Of a stretch of DNA of 64,000 nucleotides, positions 54,301 to 62,941 are shown piece by piece. Both the position numbers and the translations under genes were made by a program. The number at the start of each line of letters is the position of its first letter. Positions within the stretch are counted from its first letter, which is position 1. The stretch spans positions 1-64,000 of the forward strand of contig NZ_KB908299.1 in the NCBI RefSeq assembly GCF_000382425.1. Direction: 5' to 3'. The DNA is from Empedobacter brevis NBRC 14943 = ATCC 43319 (lineage in GTDB: Bacteria; Bacteroidota; Bacteroidia; Flavobacteriales; Weeksellaceae). The notes under the pieces were generated by a model that saw nothing but the letters and a program-made list of their open reading frames with translations, made no database searches and was not told the origin of the DNA.

Positions 54301-57300
54301 TCCTTTACAAGAGAATCAACTAATTGCCAAAACGATTGGAAATCTCACCGGAGATCAATACACAACAAAATCTTCTGTAAAATATAAGAAGATTACAAGT
54401 GGAAAATCTTATATGTATGTGAAACAGGAAGAAGTTTCTGAAGATAAATTACGTAATTTTTCCATCTTTAAATCTTATACGTACAACACAAGAGGTTTTT
54501 TAGTTTCTGCTGTTACAGACTATAGAAGTGAAAATGGACAGAAATCGGAAGAAAAATTTGTATACGAACCTGATTTTACGAGTGGTCAAAGTTTTTTTGC
54601 GGGAAAAGTAAAACAACATGAAAACATTGAAACGAATCATAATGGAACTTTTTCTTCTAAGAATATTTATTCCTACAATAAAACAAACGGAAGTGTTATA
54701 AAAAATGAAAAATATGGAAATAATACCACTGCCATTGTTTCTGATTCTAAATACGATGCTGTTGGAAACAAAATTGAAGAGTCTTTATCCGGTCAGGGAA
54801 TTAAGACTTTAACAACCAAGTTTGAATACGATGCTTCGAAACGTTTTATCACTAAAACAACATCTCCTGAAGGTAAAATTGAATCGACTACCATTGACTT
54901 ATTTGGTAATCCATTAACTGTAACAACAACTTTAGGATTAAAAACGACATACAAATATGATGGTTGGGGGAATAATATAGAGGTTCTAGATCCGTACACG
55001 ATCAAAACAACTTTAGTGAAACAAAAGTTAGACAACGGAAAATACTCTTTATCCACTTCTACTCCGGGAGTTCCTTCTACTTTTGTGATCTATGACAAGT
55101 TTGATCGTGTGATTCAACAAAAAACACAGTCAATCAACAACAAATGGTCTTTTGTAGACATTGAATATGATCTTTTTGGAAAAAAAATAAAAGAGTCAGA
55201 ACCTTATTTTGAAGGTGAGGCTAAAAAATGGAACATTACGGAATACGATGCGTTAGATCGAATTACAACATATACACAAAGTACAGGACAAATAATAAAA
55301 ACTTGTTATGAAGGTTTAGGTGTTACCGTAGATGAAGGAACTAAAAAGACATCTAAACGTTACAATTCTGCAGGACAAATAATAAAACATACCGATAAAG
55401 GAGGCAGTATTGTATATGATTACTATCCGAATGGAACATTAAAAACAGCTGATTACGACGGAATCATCATACGTATTCAACAAGATGGTTGGGGAAATAA
55501 AATTGAATTGAACGATCCTTCTGCCGGTATCTATACCTATAAATATGATGCTTTAGGAAACATTCAGGAAGAAATTAGCCCGAAAGGAAAAACCGTTTAT
55601 GCCTATGATAATTTCTATAAATTAATCAAAGAAAATGTTTCATCTGATGATAATTCTGCCATTGAGATTAATTATGCGTATGATGCAACAACTCTTCTAC
55701 CTACAAAAACGTACGGAACGAGCAATGGAAATTATTATGAATATGAAACATCTTACGATGAGTTATTTCGTTTAAAAGGAAAAAAAGAAACGACAAAAGA
55801 TTTTATTTACGAGTCTTATGTAACATACGATACGCAAAATAAAGTCAAAGATACTTCGCTAAAAACGACTATTAACGCGATTAACAAAGTCATTAATTCG
55901 AAAGTATCCAATGTTTATGATGCAAACGGATTTTTGGTAGAGGAGCGTGACGCGCTAAAGAACAAAACCATAAAAAAAGTAACGGAAGTCAACGCCCAAG
56001 GGCAAGTGAAGAAATTAGATTTTGGTAATTCACTGAGTTTAACCACAAGTTATGACAAAGACTTTTTCCCTTCTCAAATCAATTTAGCCAATGCAGCAGG
56101 TCAATCAGAATTAAAGATAGCGTATACATTTAATGCCAAACGTCATCTTTTAGAAAAACGCAACATTCAGTTCAAAGGATTAGCAGCTTCTAACGAGTCG
56201 TTTACTTTTGATGAATTAGACCGTTTAACTTCTGAGAAAGAAAACAATGTGATTCTCAATCAATATGTCTATGATCCGAAAGGGCGTATGGTTTATAACT
56301 CTGAGGTAGGAAAATATACGTACCAAGATCAAAACTATAAAATTAAAAGCATTGAATTTAATTCGAAAGGAAATCAATTATTGGAAAATAGGGGATTACA
56401 CCAGATCAAATTCAACAGTTACAAACAGGCGACAGAAATTTATTTAAAAGGGAAAGATCGCATTTCGTATGATTTTAACTTGTTTAAAGAAAGAAGTATT
56501 GCGTATTATGGCAGCGAAGATACAGATCAAAATAAACGCCCTTACCGTAAATTCTATACTTCGGATAAGGCTGTGGAAATTCAGTTTGATGGCAGCAAAT
56601 ACAAAGTAATAACCTATGTCGATGGCGATCCGTATTCTTCAAGTTATATTCAGGTCAACGAAATAGCAGCCAATAAAACTACAACAGAAACCAATTATTA
56701 TGTACACCGTGATGTACAGGGAACGATTCTTGCGCTTTCTTCTACTGCAGGAGTCCTGGTCGAAAAACGTGTGTTTGATGCATGGGGAAACATCAAGAAA
56801 GTTATTCATCAGGATGGAACAGTTAATACAACACTGGGAATTATTGACAGGGGATATACAGGACACGAGCATTTGCAAAGTGTTGGGTTGATCCATATGA
56901 ATGGGCGTTTATATGATCCTGTTTTACGTCGTTTCATAAGTCCGGATAATTTTGTTCAGGACCCGTACAATACCCAAAATTTTGACCGCTATACTTATGT
57001 GTACAATAACCCGCTGATTTACAATGACCCAAGCGGTGAATCGATTGTTGCGGCTGTAGTAGTAGCTGCCATTGCTATTGTTAGTCATGTTGTGATGAAT
57101 GCAATAGAAGGAGTTCCTTTGTGGTATGGTTTAGGAAAAGCTGCAACAATAACGGCTGTTACAGCTGCAGTGAGTTTTGGGATTGGAACTGTAGCTACAA
57201 ATGTTTTTACGAGCGCAGTATCCAGAGCCGCCTTTCAAGCCGCGGCTCATGCTGTATCCGGAGGAGTTATGAGTGCGATAGATGGAGGAAAATTTATAAG

Positions 57301-58045
57301 TGGTTTTGCTTCCGGAGCGATCTCTTCTTTGGCAGGATCAGGGATTGAAGGGTTAAAAATAGGATCTGAAGCTCTTGCTGATGCAGTTATTGTTGCTTCC
57401 GGCGGAATTACCGGGGGGATTTCTTCTACTATTGCAGGTGGAGATTTTTGGCAAGGTATGCGACATGGATTAATTACGACCGGACTTAATCATATTCAAC
57501 ATAAGTTTGTAAATTCGTTTAATAAAGCTGAAGATTCTGAAGTTGTTAATACTGAATCTAAGGATTATAATCTTAATGAGGAATCTAATCCTGGACCTAG
57601 AATGAGAGCTCTTATGGCAAGATTAAGAGCAGCTATGAAAAGAAAAGCTTATGATAAAGCCAAATCTAAAAGTGCAACAGATATTCCATCTTCAAATTCA
57701 TCAAAAAAAGAACTGTCTGTAGACAAACAATTATCTAGAGAGTTTTCTATTACTAAACATGGCGCTTTAACAGATGGAGTATATACAGTATCAATAGAAG
57801 GGATGAAAAAACATGTATTTGGAGGCGTATCAGGAAAAAGTAAATTTTATCCTACTTTTGATCCTAATGAAGCAGTATTGAAAGCTGCTCAATATGCTGA
57901 CAAACATAATTTATGGAAAGGTAATAAAGCAAAAGTTTTAATTAAAAACACGAACATAGGAACTCTAGGTAGTGGACAGCCTACTAATTATATGAATATT
58001 TATAGAAATAGTAAGGGCTTTATTCATGGTTCTCCAGGAAATTAA
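51365..58045 (+). CDS. Rhs-family polymorphic toxin protein
   Basis: 2226 residues. Signal peptide (cleavage after VFAQ), an SpvB/TcB-like N-terminal part (LVYNSQMNGGMAGEGWNISG), four FG-GAP-like repeats (GDFNNDGLVDVL, YDRDGITDFLF, GDFNGDGLTDFM, TDFNNDGRSDFV) over about 470-735, YD repeats from about 1100 to 1800, and the Rhs core end GRLYDPVLRRFISPDN ... YVYNNPLIYNDPSG near 1850-1890. After it come an Ala/Gly-rich pre-toxin stretch (about 1890-2040) and a unique end of ~180 residues with KKHVFGG, DPNEAVLKAAQYAD, NTNIGTLGSGQPTNY and GFIHGSPGN. That order recalls RNase toxins of the Ntox50 group, but this is tentative. Small genes downstream are immunity candidates. Confidence 0.9.
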   Translation: MNKLFTYLFLFTGYVFAQQATEIKEFKSDLSSYKIDNSIPDNTTFVPTINSESDVSASGTFSQVIPIEVFKGINNLQPNLSLVYNSQMNGGMAGEGWNISGLSSITLGGKSLKIDNSNEGIVFDGTDPYYLDGQRLIASNGEFRTEALSAIKIKRVDPTTFTVHFTDGRVSTYKKIGLFDFSVTEMKDAFGNTIKYEYFNDGNVTYIQKISYGDTSLFSINFEYKDNPNRITSYVNGTQIISRKTIANITVRSKEGIYRKYALTHDYTSLKYPRLREVNVYNSKNEALKPLKFKYNSDGSSRKLIKTTESANRFSKNTLTLGSTVQGDFEGNGTVSSIYVINEDEKNNPKSDKNKEFYSSIIHEKLGPIVADLKFDRNLNLHAGKIIDAEGKLSKNDVLFYIDRNIFSKEVIKYNNNSIITSTYRVKAIDPSSGKEFTKSLIIPTGIEINLDARKIYLADDFFELSGDFNNDGLVDVLIFRKESIAFNSEFDDKILNLIDIEMKDMVFLQVTQKLEKSKYPSALYFYELGKEMKNPGSVQLTQLASGITFEEGRVFPINYDRDGITDFLFVDQKKQEFNIKSIKRSSSGSYALTTKLAAQHLAYFQEDSPLVFGDFNGDGLTDFMTPAKLYDITKSSARQVLNEIIIDKKVWWEYINTGKGQFTAKERDFTNENLVACKPAQRAVLKKSSGWQKFWSGKPDRYQFSEYASCGVIATDFNNDGRSDFVAFNHFGKITPGKTDPSFIQNNKIEKLDNIISPQPININTISFIENQPSDKEEYQLNFSNNNYLSFENEVTPFALIGSNNTERNLESFNVGIQFLDPFNARRVNYDIQTHNFLETKIAQVDNGSGVIQDIEYTPMSEAVISPSAIWEGNKLHENKNLYYKIDQGISNDLKYPYYVNRKQPGLYLVNRINTLFDTKSISKEYRYVNAIQDLSGLGFIGFQRVATSNPYESTRQNGQYLPKELGKDILWSVSLSDPLQENQLIAKTIGNLTGDQYTTKSSVKYKKITSGKSYMYVKQEEVSEDKLRNFSIFKSYTYNTRGFLVSAVTDYRSENGQKSEEKFVYEPDFTSGQSFFAGKVKQHENIETNHNGTFSSKNIYSYNKTNGSVIKNEKYGNNTTAIVSDSKYDAVGNKIEESLSGQGIKTLTTKFEYDASKRFITKTTSPEGKIESTTIDLFGNPLTVTTTLGLKTTYKYDGWGNNIEVLDPYTIKTTLVKQKLDNGKYSLSTSTPGVPSTFVIYDKFDRVIQQKTQSINNKWSFVDIEYDLFGKKIKESEPYFEGEAKKWNITEYDALDRITTYTQSTGQIIKTCYEGLGVTVDEGTKKTSKRYNSAGQIIKHTDKGGSIVYDYYPNGTLKTADYDGIIIRIQQDGWGNKIELNDPSAGIYTYKYDALGNIQEEISPKGKTVYAYDNFYKLIKENVSSDDNSAIEINYAYDATTLLPTKTYGTSNGNYYEYETSYDELFRLKGKKETTKDFIYESYVTYDTQNKVKDTSLKTTINAINKVINSKVSNVYDANGFLVEERDALKNKTIKKVTEVNAQGQVKKLDFGNSLSLTTSYDKDFFPSQINLANAAGQSELKIAYTFNAKRHLLEKRNIQFKGLAASNESFTFDELDRLTSEKENNVILNQYVYDPKGRMVYNSEVGKYTYQDQNYKIKSIEFNSKGNQLLENRGLHQIKFNSYKQATEIYLKGKDRISYDFNLFKERSIAYYGSEDTDQNKRPYRKFYTSDKAVEIQFDGSKYKVITYVDGDPYSSSYIQVNEIAANKTTTETNYYVHRDVQGTILALSSTAGVLVEKRVFDAWGNIKKVIHQDGTVNTTLGIIDRGYTGHEHLQSVGLIHMNGRLYDPVLRRFISPDNFVQDPYNTQNFDRYTYVYNNPLIYNDPSGESIVAAVVVAAIAIVSHVVMNAIEGVPLWYGLGKAATITAVTAAVSFGIGTVATNVFTSAVSRAAFQAAAHAVSGGVMSAIDGGKFISGFASGAISSLAGSGIEGLKIGSEALADAVIVASGGITGGISSTIAGGDFWQGMRHGLITTGLNHIQHKFVNSFNKAEDSEVVNTESKDYNLNEESNPGPRMRALMARLRAAMKRKAYDKAKSKSATDIPSSNSSKKELSVDKQLSREFSITKHGALTDGVYTVSIEGMKKHVFGGVSGKSKFYPTFDPNEAVLKAAQYADKHNLWKGNKAKVLIKNTNIGTLGSGQPTNYMNIYRNSKGFIHGSPGN
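57299..57456 (+). repeat. pre-toxin homology segment, active copy
   Basis: 158 bp inside the Rhs gene that recur without gaps at 59305-59462 at the head of the orphan cassette. It encodes SGFASGAISSL to GGDFWQG. Its place just before the variable toxin end makes it the natural crossover site for end replacement. Confidence 0.85.
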
Positions 58046-58054
58046 AAATATTAA

Positions 58055-58447
58055 ATGATTGACTTAACTCACATAATAACAGATATCACTTGTTCGTATA
58101 ATGACAACTGGTATTTTAATGATTTTTTTATTGTTATAAACATATTAAAAAATAACGAATTAGAAATTTCATATTGGGAAGATGAAGAAAATTGGGCTTC
58201 AGTTATAAATAATGATAAAATAGTTGGCTATTTATGGCATAATTATCCTTTATTATTTATTGAATATAGATATTCGGACATTGTAAATGATTTCTCAGAC
58301 AATTACAAATTTGAAGTGATTTTTGTTAATTCTGTATACACAGATTTATTTAAAATGGATAATAAATTAATTACAGTATTTGATAATTTTATAAATCTCA
58401 ATTCCTTTACAGCAGAAGATCTATGGTTTTATACGAATAGTAAATGA
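58055..58447 (+). CDS. candidate immunity protein for the Rhs toxin
   Basis: 130 residues, acidic, rich in Asp, Asn, Trp and Tyr, no signal peptide. It starts 9 bp after the Rhs stop, the standard place of a cognate immunity gene. Motifs: ISYWEDEENWASV and FTAEDLWFYT. Family not recognised; the immunity role rests on position, size and charge. Confidence 0.7.
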   Translation: MIDLTHIITDITCSYNDNWYFNDFFIVINILKNNELEISYWEDEENWASVINNDKIVGYLWHNYPLLFIEYRYSDIVNDFSDNYKFEVIFVNSVYTDLFKMDNKLITVFDNFINLNSFTAEDLWFYTNSK

Positions 58448-58496
58448 TAATTTTCTATCGGAATTTTTTATTAGAAATAAGTGGCTCATTAAAATT

Positions 58497-58898
58497 ATGA
58501 TAGATATACCATTATATTTAAGAACCTATAGATCATTCATTGTTTTATTTGAAGAAGCGCTAAAGAAACATTATGATATAAATGATAATTTATATGAAGA
58601 TTATATAGGTGTTTTATTCGATCGAGAAGGAAGTATAGATAATTTCAATTACCGATTTCATGGAGGGGGGTGCGAAGTTATTCAAAATAATATTGTTTGT
58701 GATTATGACTTTATTCCTTATGATGAGGTTTTGAAATATCAATATACAATATGGAATTTATATACTTTTATTGATACTTACTTTAATATACAAATTGATG
58801 AAAGTGATTTAAAAAAAGAAATAGAAGCTCTTGTAGAAATAGGGCAAATAAAAAAGCTTGTTATTGATAATAAAGTTTATGACACATATTTTCTATAG
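58497..58898 (+). CDS. DUF6896-like protein, immunity candidate
   Basis: 133 residues, acidic and cytoplasmic. The central YRFHGGGCEVIQNNIVCDYDFIP matches the HGxGC pattern that I associate with the DUF6896 family, which is common next to polymorphic toxins. It follows the first immunity candidate after 49 bp. Perhaps the immunity gene for an earlier toxin end that has been lost. Confidence 0.65.
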   Translation: MIDIPLYLRTYRSFIVLFEEALKKHYDINDNLYEDYIGVLFDREGSIDNFNYRFHGGGCEVIQNNIVCDYDFIPYDEVLKYQYTIWNLYTFIDTYFNIQIDESDLKKEIEALVEIGQIKKLVIDNKVYDTYFL

Positions 58899-58939
58899 AA
58901 TAGAATCAAGTGACATTTTAATCATGTGAATTAAAACAA

Positions 58940-59260
58940 ATGCGTAAGTTAATCGTTATACCAAAAAATAAAACAGCGGAAAGAGATTTAGATTTTGATG
59001 AAGCTTCATCTGAAGAATTAATAGAAATAACATTAGATCAATTTGAATTTTATTCTCTGTGGGATTATGGAGTTTTTTTATTAATAAATAAAGTATGTTC
59101 TACTAATATCGATGACTTCGAAGATGAACATATTTATGATTTAGATTTAATAACTAAAGCATATTATAAAATAAAAGAAAAATTCCCGCATCAAGAAAAA
59201 ATTATAAAAGCATTCAACTATGCTATAACTTATAATACTAGTATTCACTTTTTTTTCTAA
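58940..59260 (+). CDS. small acidic protein, immunity candidate
   Basis: 106 residues, strongly acidic (DLDFDEASSEELIEI, NIDDFEDEHIYDLD), no signal peptide. Third small gene after the Rhs gene and just before the orphan toxin cassette. Family not recognised. Likely an immunity gene of the toxin array, from context. Confidence 0.6.
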   Translation: MRKLIVIPKNKTAERDLDFDEASSEELIEITLDQFEFYSLWDYGVFLLINKVCSTNIDDFEDEHIYDLDLITKAYYKIKEKFPHQEKIIKAFNYAITYNTSIHFFF

Positions 59261-59304
59261 ACTCCGGTAGTGTTTCAGATGTGTCTTTATTTTAAAATTT
59301 TTTC

Positions 59305-59462
59305 AGTGGTTTTGCTTCCGGAGCGATCTCTTCTTTGACAGGTTCAGGGATTAAAGGGTTAAACATTAATTCCGAAGCATTTTCGGATGCCCTTACTGTT
59401 GTTTCCGGTGGAATTACCGGCGGAATTTCTTCTACTATTGCAGGTGGAGATTTTTGGCAAGG
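59305..59462 (+). repeat. pre-toxin homology segment, orphan copy
   Basis: Same length as 57299-57456 and free of gaps. Directly before it the frame is closed by a TAA at about 59293, so the copy begins with no start codon or Rhs core of its own. Confidence 0.85.
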
Positions 59463-60108
59463 AGCAAGACAAGGGCTTATTATATCTGCTAGTTATAGTG
59501 CTATCAATAAATTTATAAGTTCTATTAATACTACATCGCAATCACAAGATCTTTCTTTAAATAAATATGATGTAAGTAATGATGTAAGTTACTTTGCTAA
59601 TCAACAAGAGTTAGATAATTATATCAATAATAATATTGGAGATTTAGGTACAATCGAAACAAAAATAAAGACTAAAATTCTACTTGCAACAAATGAAAAT
59701 GCTGCAGAATATGGTTATACATTAGATGGTTTACAGTTAAGAAATCTTGATAATGATGCTGTAGGAGGAACAACAGTAAGATTTTTTAATAAAGATCGTA
59801 GTGTGGCTAAGAACAATTCAGTAATTCTTATTTCCCCAAATATTAAAGGAATGAAATTTTCCAATGTAAGTGCTACGTCAATGACCATTAATCATGAATT
59901 AATCCATGCAATACATATTTATAGAAGACATCCTAATTATCATAAATATACAGAAGCTTCAGCTTCTACTTATTCTTATGTATATTTAATGAAACATGGA
60001 GCTCCTAAAGGTGCTAAATATTATTCTGAAAGATATATAAAACCCGTACCTTTATATTATTCTTGGAGAAGGAATTTACCTAACTATATAAATTGGGGTG
60101 TAAAATGA
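59335..60108 (+). CDS. orphan Rhs C-terminal toxin cassette with HExxH zinc-protease motif
   Basis: The open frame begins at the pre-toxin segment (frame open from about 59296; the first usable start is TTG 59335). It repeats GISSTIAGGDFWQGA of the Rhs gene, then diverges into a different end. That end has MTINHELIHAIHIYRRH, with the zinc-binding HELIH, and an Glu downstream in YTEASAS that could be the third ligand. So this is a displaced toxin end, probably a metallopeptidase, silent unless recombined onto the Rhs core. Its stop overlaps the start of the lipoprotein at 60105 (ATGA), which suggests this is its immunity partner. Confidence 0.75.
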   Translation: MTGSGIKGLNINSEAFSDALTVVSGGITGGISSTIAGGDFWQGARQGLIISASYSAINKFISSINTTSQSQDLSLNKYDVSNDVSYFANQQELDNYINNNIGDLGTIETKIKTKILLATNENAAEYGYTLDGLQLRNLDNDAVGGTTVRFFNKDRSVAKNNSVILISPNIKGMKFSNVSATSMTINHELIHAIHIYRRHPNYHKYTEASASTYSYVYLMKHGAPKGAKYYSERYIKPVPLYYSWRRNLPNYINWGVK

Positions 60109-60587
60109 AAATATTAACGTTCTTATTATTTATCTCTTTATTTACTGCGTGTCATGTAAATAAAGAAACAGTAGAATCTATTCATGTAAAAATTTCTTTA
60201 AGTAATGATATAATTCTTAAATACCCTAAATCTCAATATATCACTCACTTTTATGATAAAAAAGATGATACGATTATGTTTGACTTGTCAAAACAACAAT
60301 TTGATTCAATTCAGATTTTGTATACAAAATATGTAATTTCTTATCCAAATGATACAGAAATTTATTTGAAAAATAATTCTTTCGAAACTTTAGCATACGA
60401 AACAAAATACCATTTCAATTTAAAAAATAAAAATTCTAAGATCATAAAACTTTTTGATGTTGGAGGAAACAATGTTGATAAGGAATACAAAAATTTCATG
60501 AAATTTGATACTTATATACAAAAACTTCTAAAATCAAAGAAGGAATTAAAAAATAAGCCAAAACCTAATAATATACCACTTATTTAA
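60105..60587 (+). CDS. lipoprotein A, first copy; immunity candidate
   Basis: 160 residues from the ATG at 60105, which begins a good lipoprotein signal (MKILTFLLFISLFTAC, lipobox FTAC). Coupled to the orphan toxin by a 4-bp overlap. A near copy is at 62444. A lipoprotein fits immunity against a toxin acting in the periplasm or at the envelope, such as a protease. Family not recognised. Confidence 0.72.
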   Translation: MKILTFLLFISLFTACHVNKETVESIHVKISLSNDIILKYPKSQYITHFYDKKDDTIMFDLSKQQFDSIQILYTKYVISYPNDTEIYLKNNSFETLAYETKYHFNLKNKNSKIIKLFDVGGNNVDKEYKNFMKFDTYIQKLLKSKKELKNKPKPNNIPLI

Positions 60588-60602
60588 ATATTTGGTAATC
60601 TT

Positions 60603-61106
60603 ATGAAAATATTATTTTTTATATCGTTTATTATTTTTTCTTCTTGTTTTTCAAAAGGAGATTATAATCAACAGCAGAATTCAGCTATAAAAGAAATTGA
60701 AGTAGTTTATGACAAAGGTATTTATTCCTATTATTTAATGGAAGGAAAATTAATTGTTGAAAATTATAGAAGTAATTCAACTCATTATTTTGAAATTAAT
60801 AAAAAAAGTAAAGTAGAGCTTAGTAGTTTATATTACGAGAACGAATTAAATGAAGATCCTAAAAAAGTAGAAATAGTTGTAGATAAGAATACATATTTAA
60901 ATATGCCAGCAACAGAAATCGATTATTATATTTCTTTTGAAAATGGAACGATTCAACATTTTTATTTAAAAAGGGATAATGAAAAAACTCCGTTAGATTA
61001 TTTTAAATATAGAAAATATAAGAATTTTATTACTGAGATTGATCAAATTATTGACTCTTTAAATAAGCAGTATGATTTTGAAGAATCTGACATCATTTCA
61101 CTATAA
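60603..61106 (+). CDS. lipoprotein B, first copy
   Basis: 167 residues, lipoprotein signal MKILFFISFIIFSSC followed by FSKGDYN. Rich in Tyr, Glu and Lys with central EIDYYISFENGTIQHFYLK. A near copy is at 62942. It starts 15 bp after lipoprotein A and should be co-transcribed. Role unknown; a second immunity component is a guess. Confidence 0.7.
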   Translation: MKILFFISFIIFSSCFSKGDYNQQQNSAIKEIEVVYDKGIYSYYLMEGKLIVENYRSNSTHYFEINKKSKVELSSLYYENELNEDPKKVEIVVDKNTYLNMPATEIDYYISFENGTIQHFYLKRDNEKTPLDYFKYRKYKNFITEIDQIIDSLNKQYDFEESDIISL

Positions 61107-61144
61107 AGGAGATGTTTTTTAGGACTAAAAATAATTCTTACAAA

Positions 61145-61654
61145 ATGAAAAAAATAATTTTAATATCTTGTCTACTATTAGTTTCTTCTTGTTTATCTAA
61201 GAAAAGTAATGATAATGAAAAGGTAGAGATAATAGTTGGTGATAGTTCAACGTATTTGTATGATACTATAGAACTTCAAAGAAATATTATTGAGAAAGGA
61301 GATATTTATTCATATAACAGATTAGAAGATGTTTATGAACAACCTGAAGATTCTTTGACATATCGCTTATTAAAATATTCTTATATTATGGCAGATAAAT
61401 ATGCCTATAATTATGCAAACCGAAAAATAATAAGAGATTTGGTTAGGAAAGAATTAAAAACAAATAATTTATCTTTAATAGGAGATTTAGATAGCAAGAA
61501 TAAAACCGAAGTTTTTGCGCGTTTAAATCAATGTGCACAACAAAATGAGATCAGCTGTTTAACTATATTAAGAGATTATTATAAAAAGAACAATAATAAA
61601 TCTGAAGCAGAAAAAATAGAAAAGTTGCTAGATTCCATTATGTATAAAAAGTAA
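61145..61654 (+). CDS. lipoprotein C, variable member of first cassette
   Basis: 169 residues from the ATG at 61145 (MKKIILISCLLLVSSC). The junction before it (GATGTTTTTT to TTACAAAATG) is the same as before the gene at 63484, but the proteins differ entirely. The mature part is helical with a TPR/Sel1-like end (LNQCAQQNEISCLTILRDYYKK). Variable partner in an otherwise repeated cassette. Confidence 0.68.
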   Translation: MKKIILISCLLLVSSCLSKKSNDNEKVEIIVGDSSTYLYDTIELQRNIIEKGDIYSYNRLEDVYEQPEDSLTYRLLKYSYIMADKYAYNYANRKIIRDLVRKELKTNNLSLIGDLDSKNKTEVFARLNQCAQQNEISCLTILRDYYKKNNNKSEAEKIEKLLDSIMYKK

Positions 61655-61674
61655 AATTATGATCTAAGATAATT

Positions 61675-61710
61675 CACCCCAATAATAACTTTTCCTCTGT
61701 TATGTGGTGT
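61675..61710 (+). terminator. decayed cassette terminator
   Basis: Left arm CACCCCAATAATA is identical to that of the terminator at 62312, but the right arm reads GTTATGTGGTG, so pairing is broken in the middle. Probably a mutated copy of the same cassette end. Confidence 0.55.
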
Positions 61711-61792
61711 TTCTTTATATCTTCCAAAAACTATATTAGGAGGATACGGAAAGTTGTTGAAATTGTTTAAAGTTAAAAATAAAGTACTATCT

Positions 61793-62242
61793 ATGGCTAA
61801 AACAGGAGATATAAAAATAGAGATAGATTCTTACAATAATGATTCTATTTTTGATCTTGTTGATTTTATAAATGCTTTTGAAGAAGAAAGTTGGAGTTTA
61901 AATGATCATGGGAATATTAGCTATTTACCTCTTCATGATGATGATAATTATGATTGGAAAATTAAACCTATTAGTTTTAGAAGAGAAATAATTCCTTTGC
62001 TAAAGGAAAAGCAAAAATGTAATGAAACAATTGGAGTAAATTTCTATTCAAATAAATATAATACTGGATTTTCTCTATTAGTTTATAACAACTATAACAC
62101 TATAAATTTTATATTATATAATAATGTAAAAAGAATCGAAGAATTGTCAATCACAGATTTTTCTTGGTATATAAAAAAAATAATTCCTATTCTGAATAGA
62201 TTAGATATTGATTATGAATACATAAGTTGTAGTGAAGGTTAA
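61793..62242 (+). CDS. cytoplasmic immunity candidate
   Basis: 149 residues from the ATG at 61793 (MAKTGDIKIEIDSY); the 13 codons before it look like non-coding. Acidic, rich in Asn, Asp and Tyr, no signal. It lies alone between two copies of the cassette-end hairpin. Family not recognised; an immunity gene by context. Confidence 0.6.
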   Translation: MAKTGDIKIEIDSYNNDSIFDLVDFINAFEEESWSLNDHGNISYLPLHDDDNYDWKIKPISFRREIIPLLKEKQKCNETIGVNFYSNKYNTGFSLLVYNNYNTINFILYNNVKRIEELSITDFSWYIKKIIPILNRLDIDYEYISCSEG

Positions 62243-62311
62243 ATCTACTTGACTTAAAATTTTGAATAAAATCAATATATTTATTACAACTAAATTAACC
62301 ATTTCATTATT

Positions 62312-62355
62312 CACCCCAATAATAGTATTTTCTCTGTTATTGGGGTGTTTTATTT
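62312..62355 (+). terminator. strong cassette terminator
   Basis: CACCCCAATAATAG pairs with CTGTTATTGGGGTG (one G-U pair) over an 8-nt loop, followed by TTTTATTT. It separates the 61793 gene from the second lipoprotein cassette. Confidence 0.85.
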
Positions 62356-62443
62356 ATTTGAAAACAATAAACTAAATACAAAACCATTTATCTTTACGAT
62401 AAAGAAAATATAATTTACCAAATGATATAAATTGGGGTGTAAA

Positions 62444-62926
62444 ATGAAAATATTAACGTTCTTATTATTTATCTCTTTATTTACTGCGTGTCAACTAAAT
62501 AAAGAACTTGTTGAGTCTATTCATATAAATTTTATAGGAACAGATGATATAATTCTTAAATACCCTAAATCTCAATATATCACTCACTTTTATGATAAAA
62601 AAGATGATACGATTATATTTAACATGTCAAAACAACAATTTGATACAATTCAAGCTTTATATACTGAACATGTAAAATCTTATCCAACAGATACAGAAAT
62701 TTATTTAAAAGATAAATCTTTAGTTCTTACTGGAGGAAGTATTAAAAAATATAATTTTTCTTTAAATGATAAGAATAATAAAATTATAACACTAATAGAT
62801 ACAGGTGGAGATAATGTTGATAAGGAATTTAAAAATTTCATGAAATTTGACGTCTATATACAAAAACTTCTTAAATCAAAGAAAGAATTAAAAAATAAGC
62901 CTGATTCTAATATGCCTAGTTTTTAA
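62444..62926 (+). CDS. lipoprotein A, second copy
   Basis: 160 residues, lipobox FTAC. Identical to the first copy in the signal peptide and around LKYPKSQYITHFYDKKDD, but diverged in the segments after residue 18 and at about 80-110, where binding specificity might lie. Preceded by a relic of the toxin's 3' end. Immunity candidate for a toxin variant. Confidence 0.7.
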   Translation: MKILTFLLFISLFTACQLNKELVESIHINFIGTDDIILKYPKSQYITHFYDKKDDTIIFNMSKQQFDTIQALYTEHVKSYPTDTEIYLKDKSLVLTGGSIKKYNFSLNDKNNKIITLIDTGGDNVDKEFKNFMKFDVYIQKLLKSKKELKNKPDSNMPSF

Positions 62927-62941
62927 ATATTTGGTAGTCTT

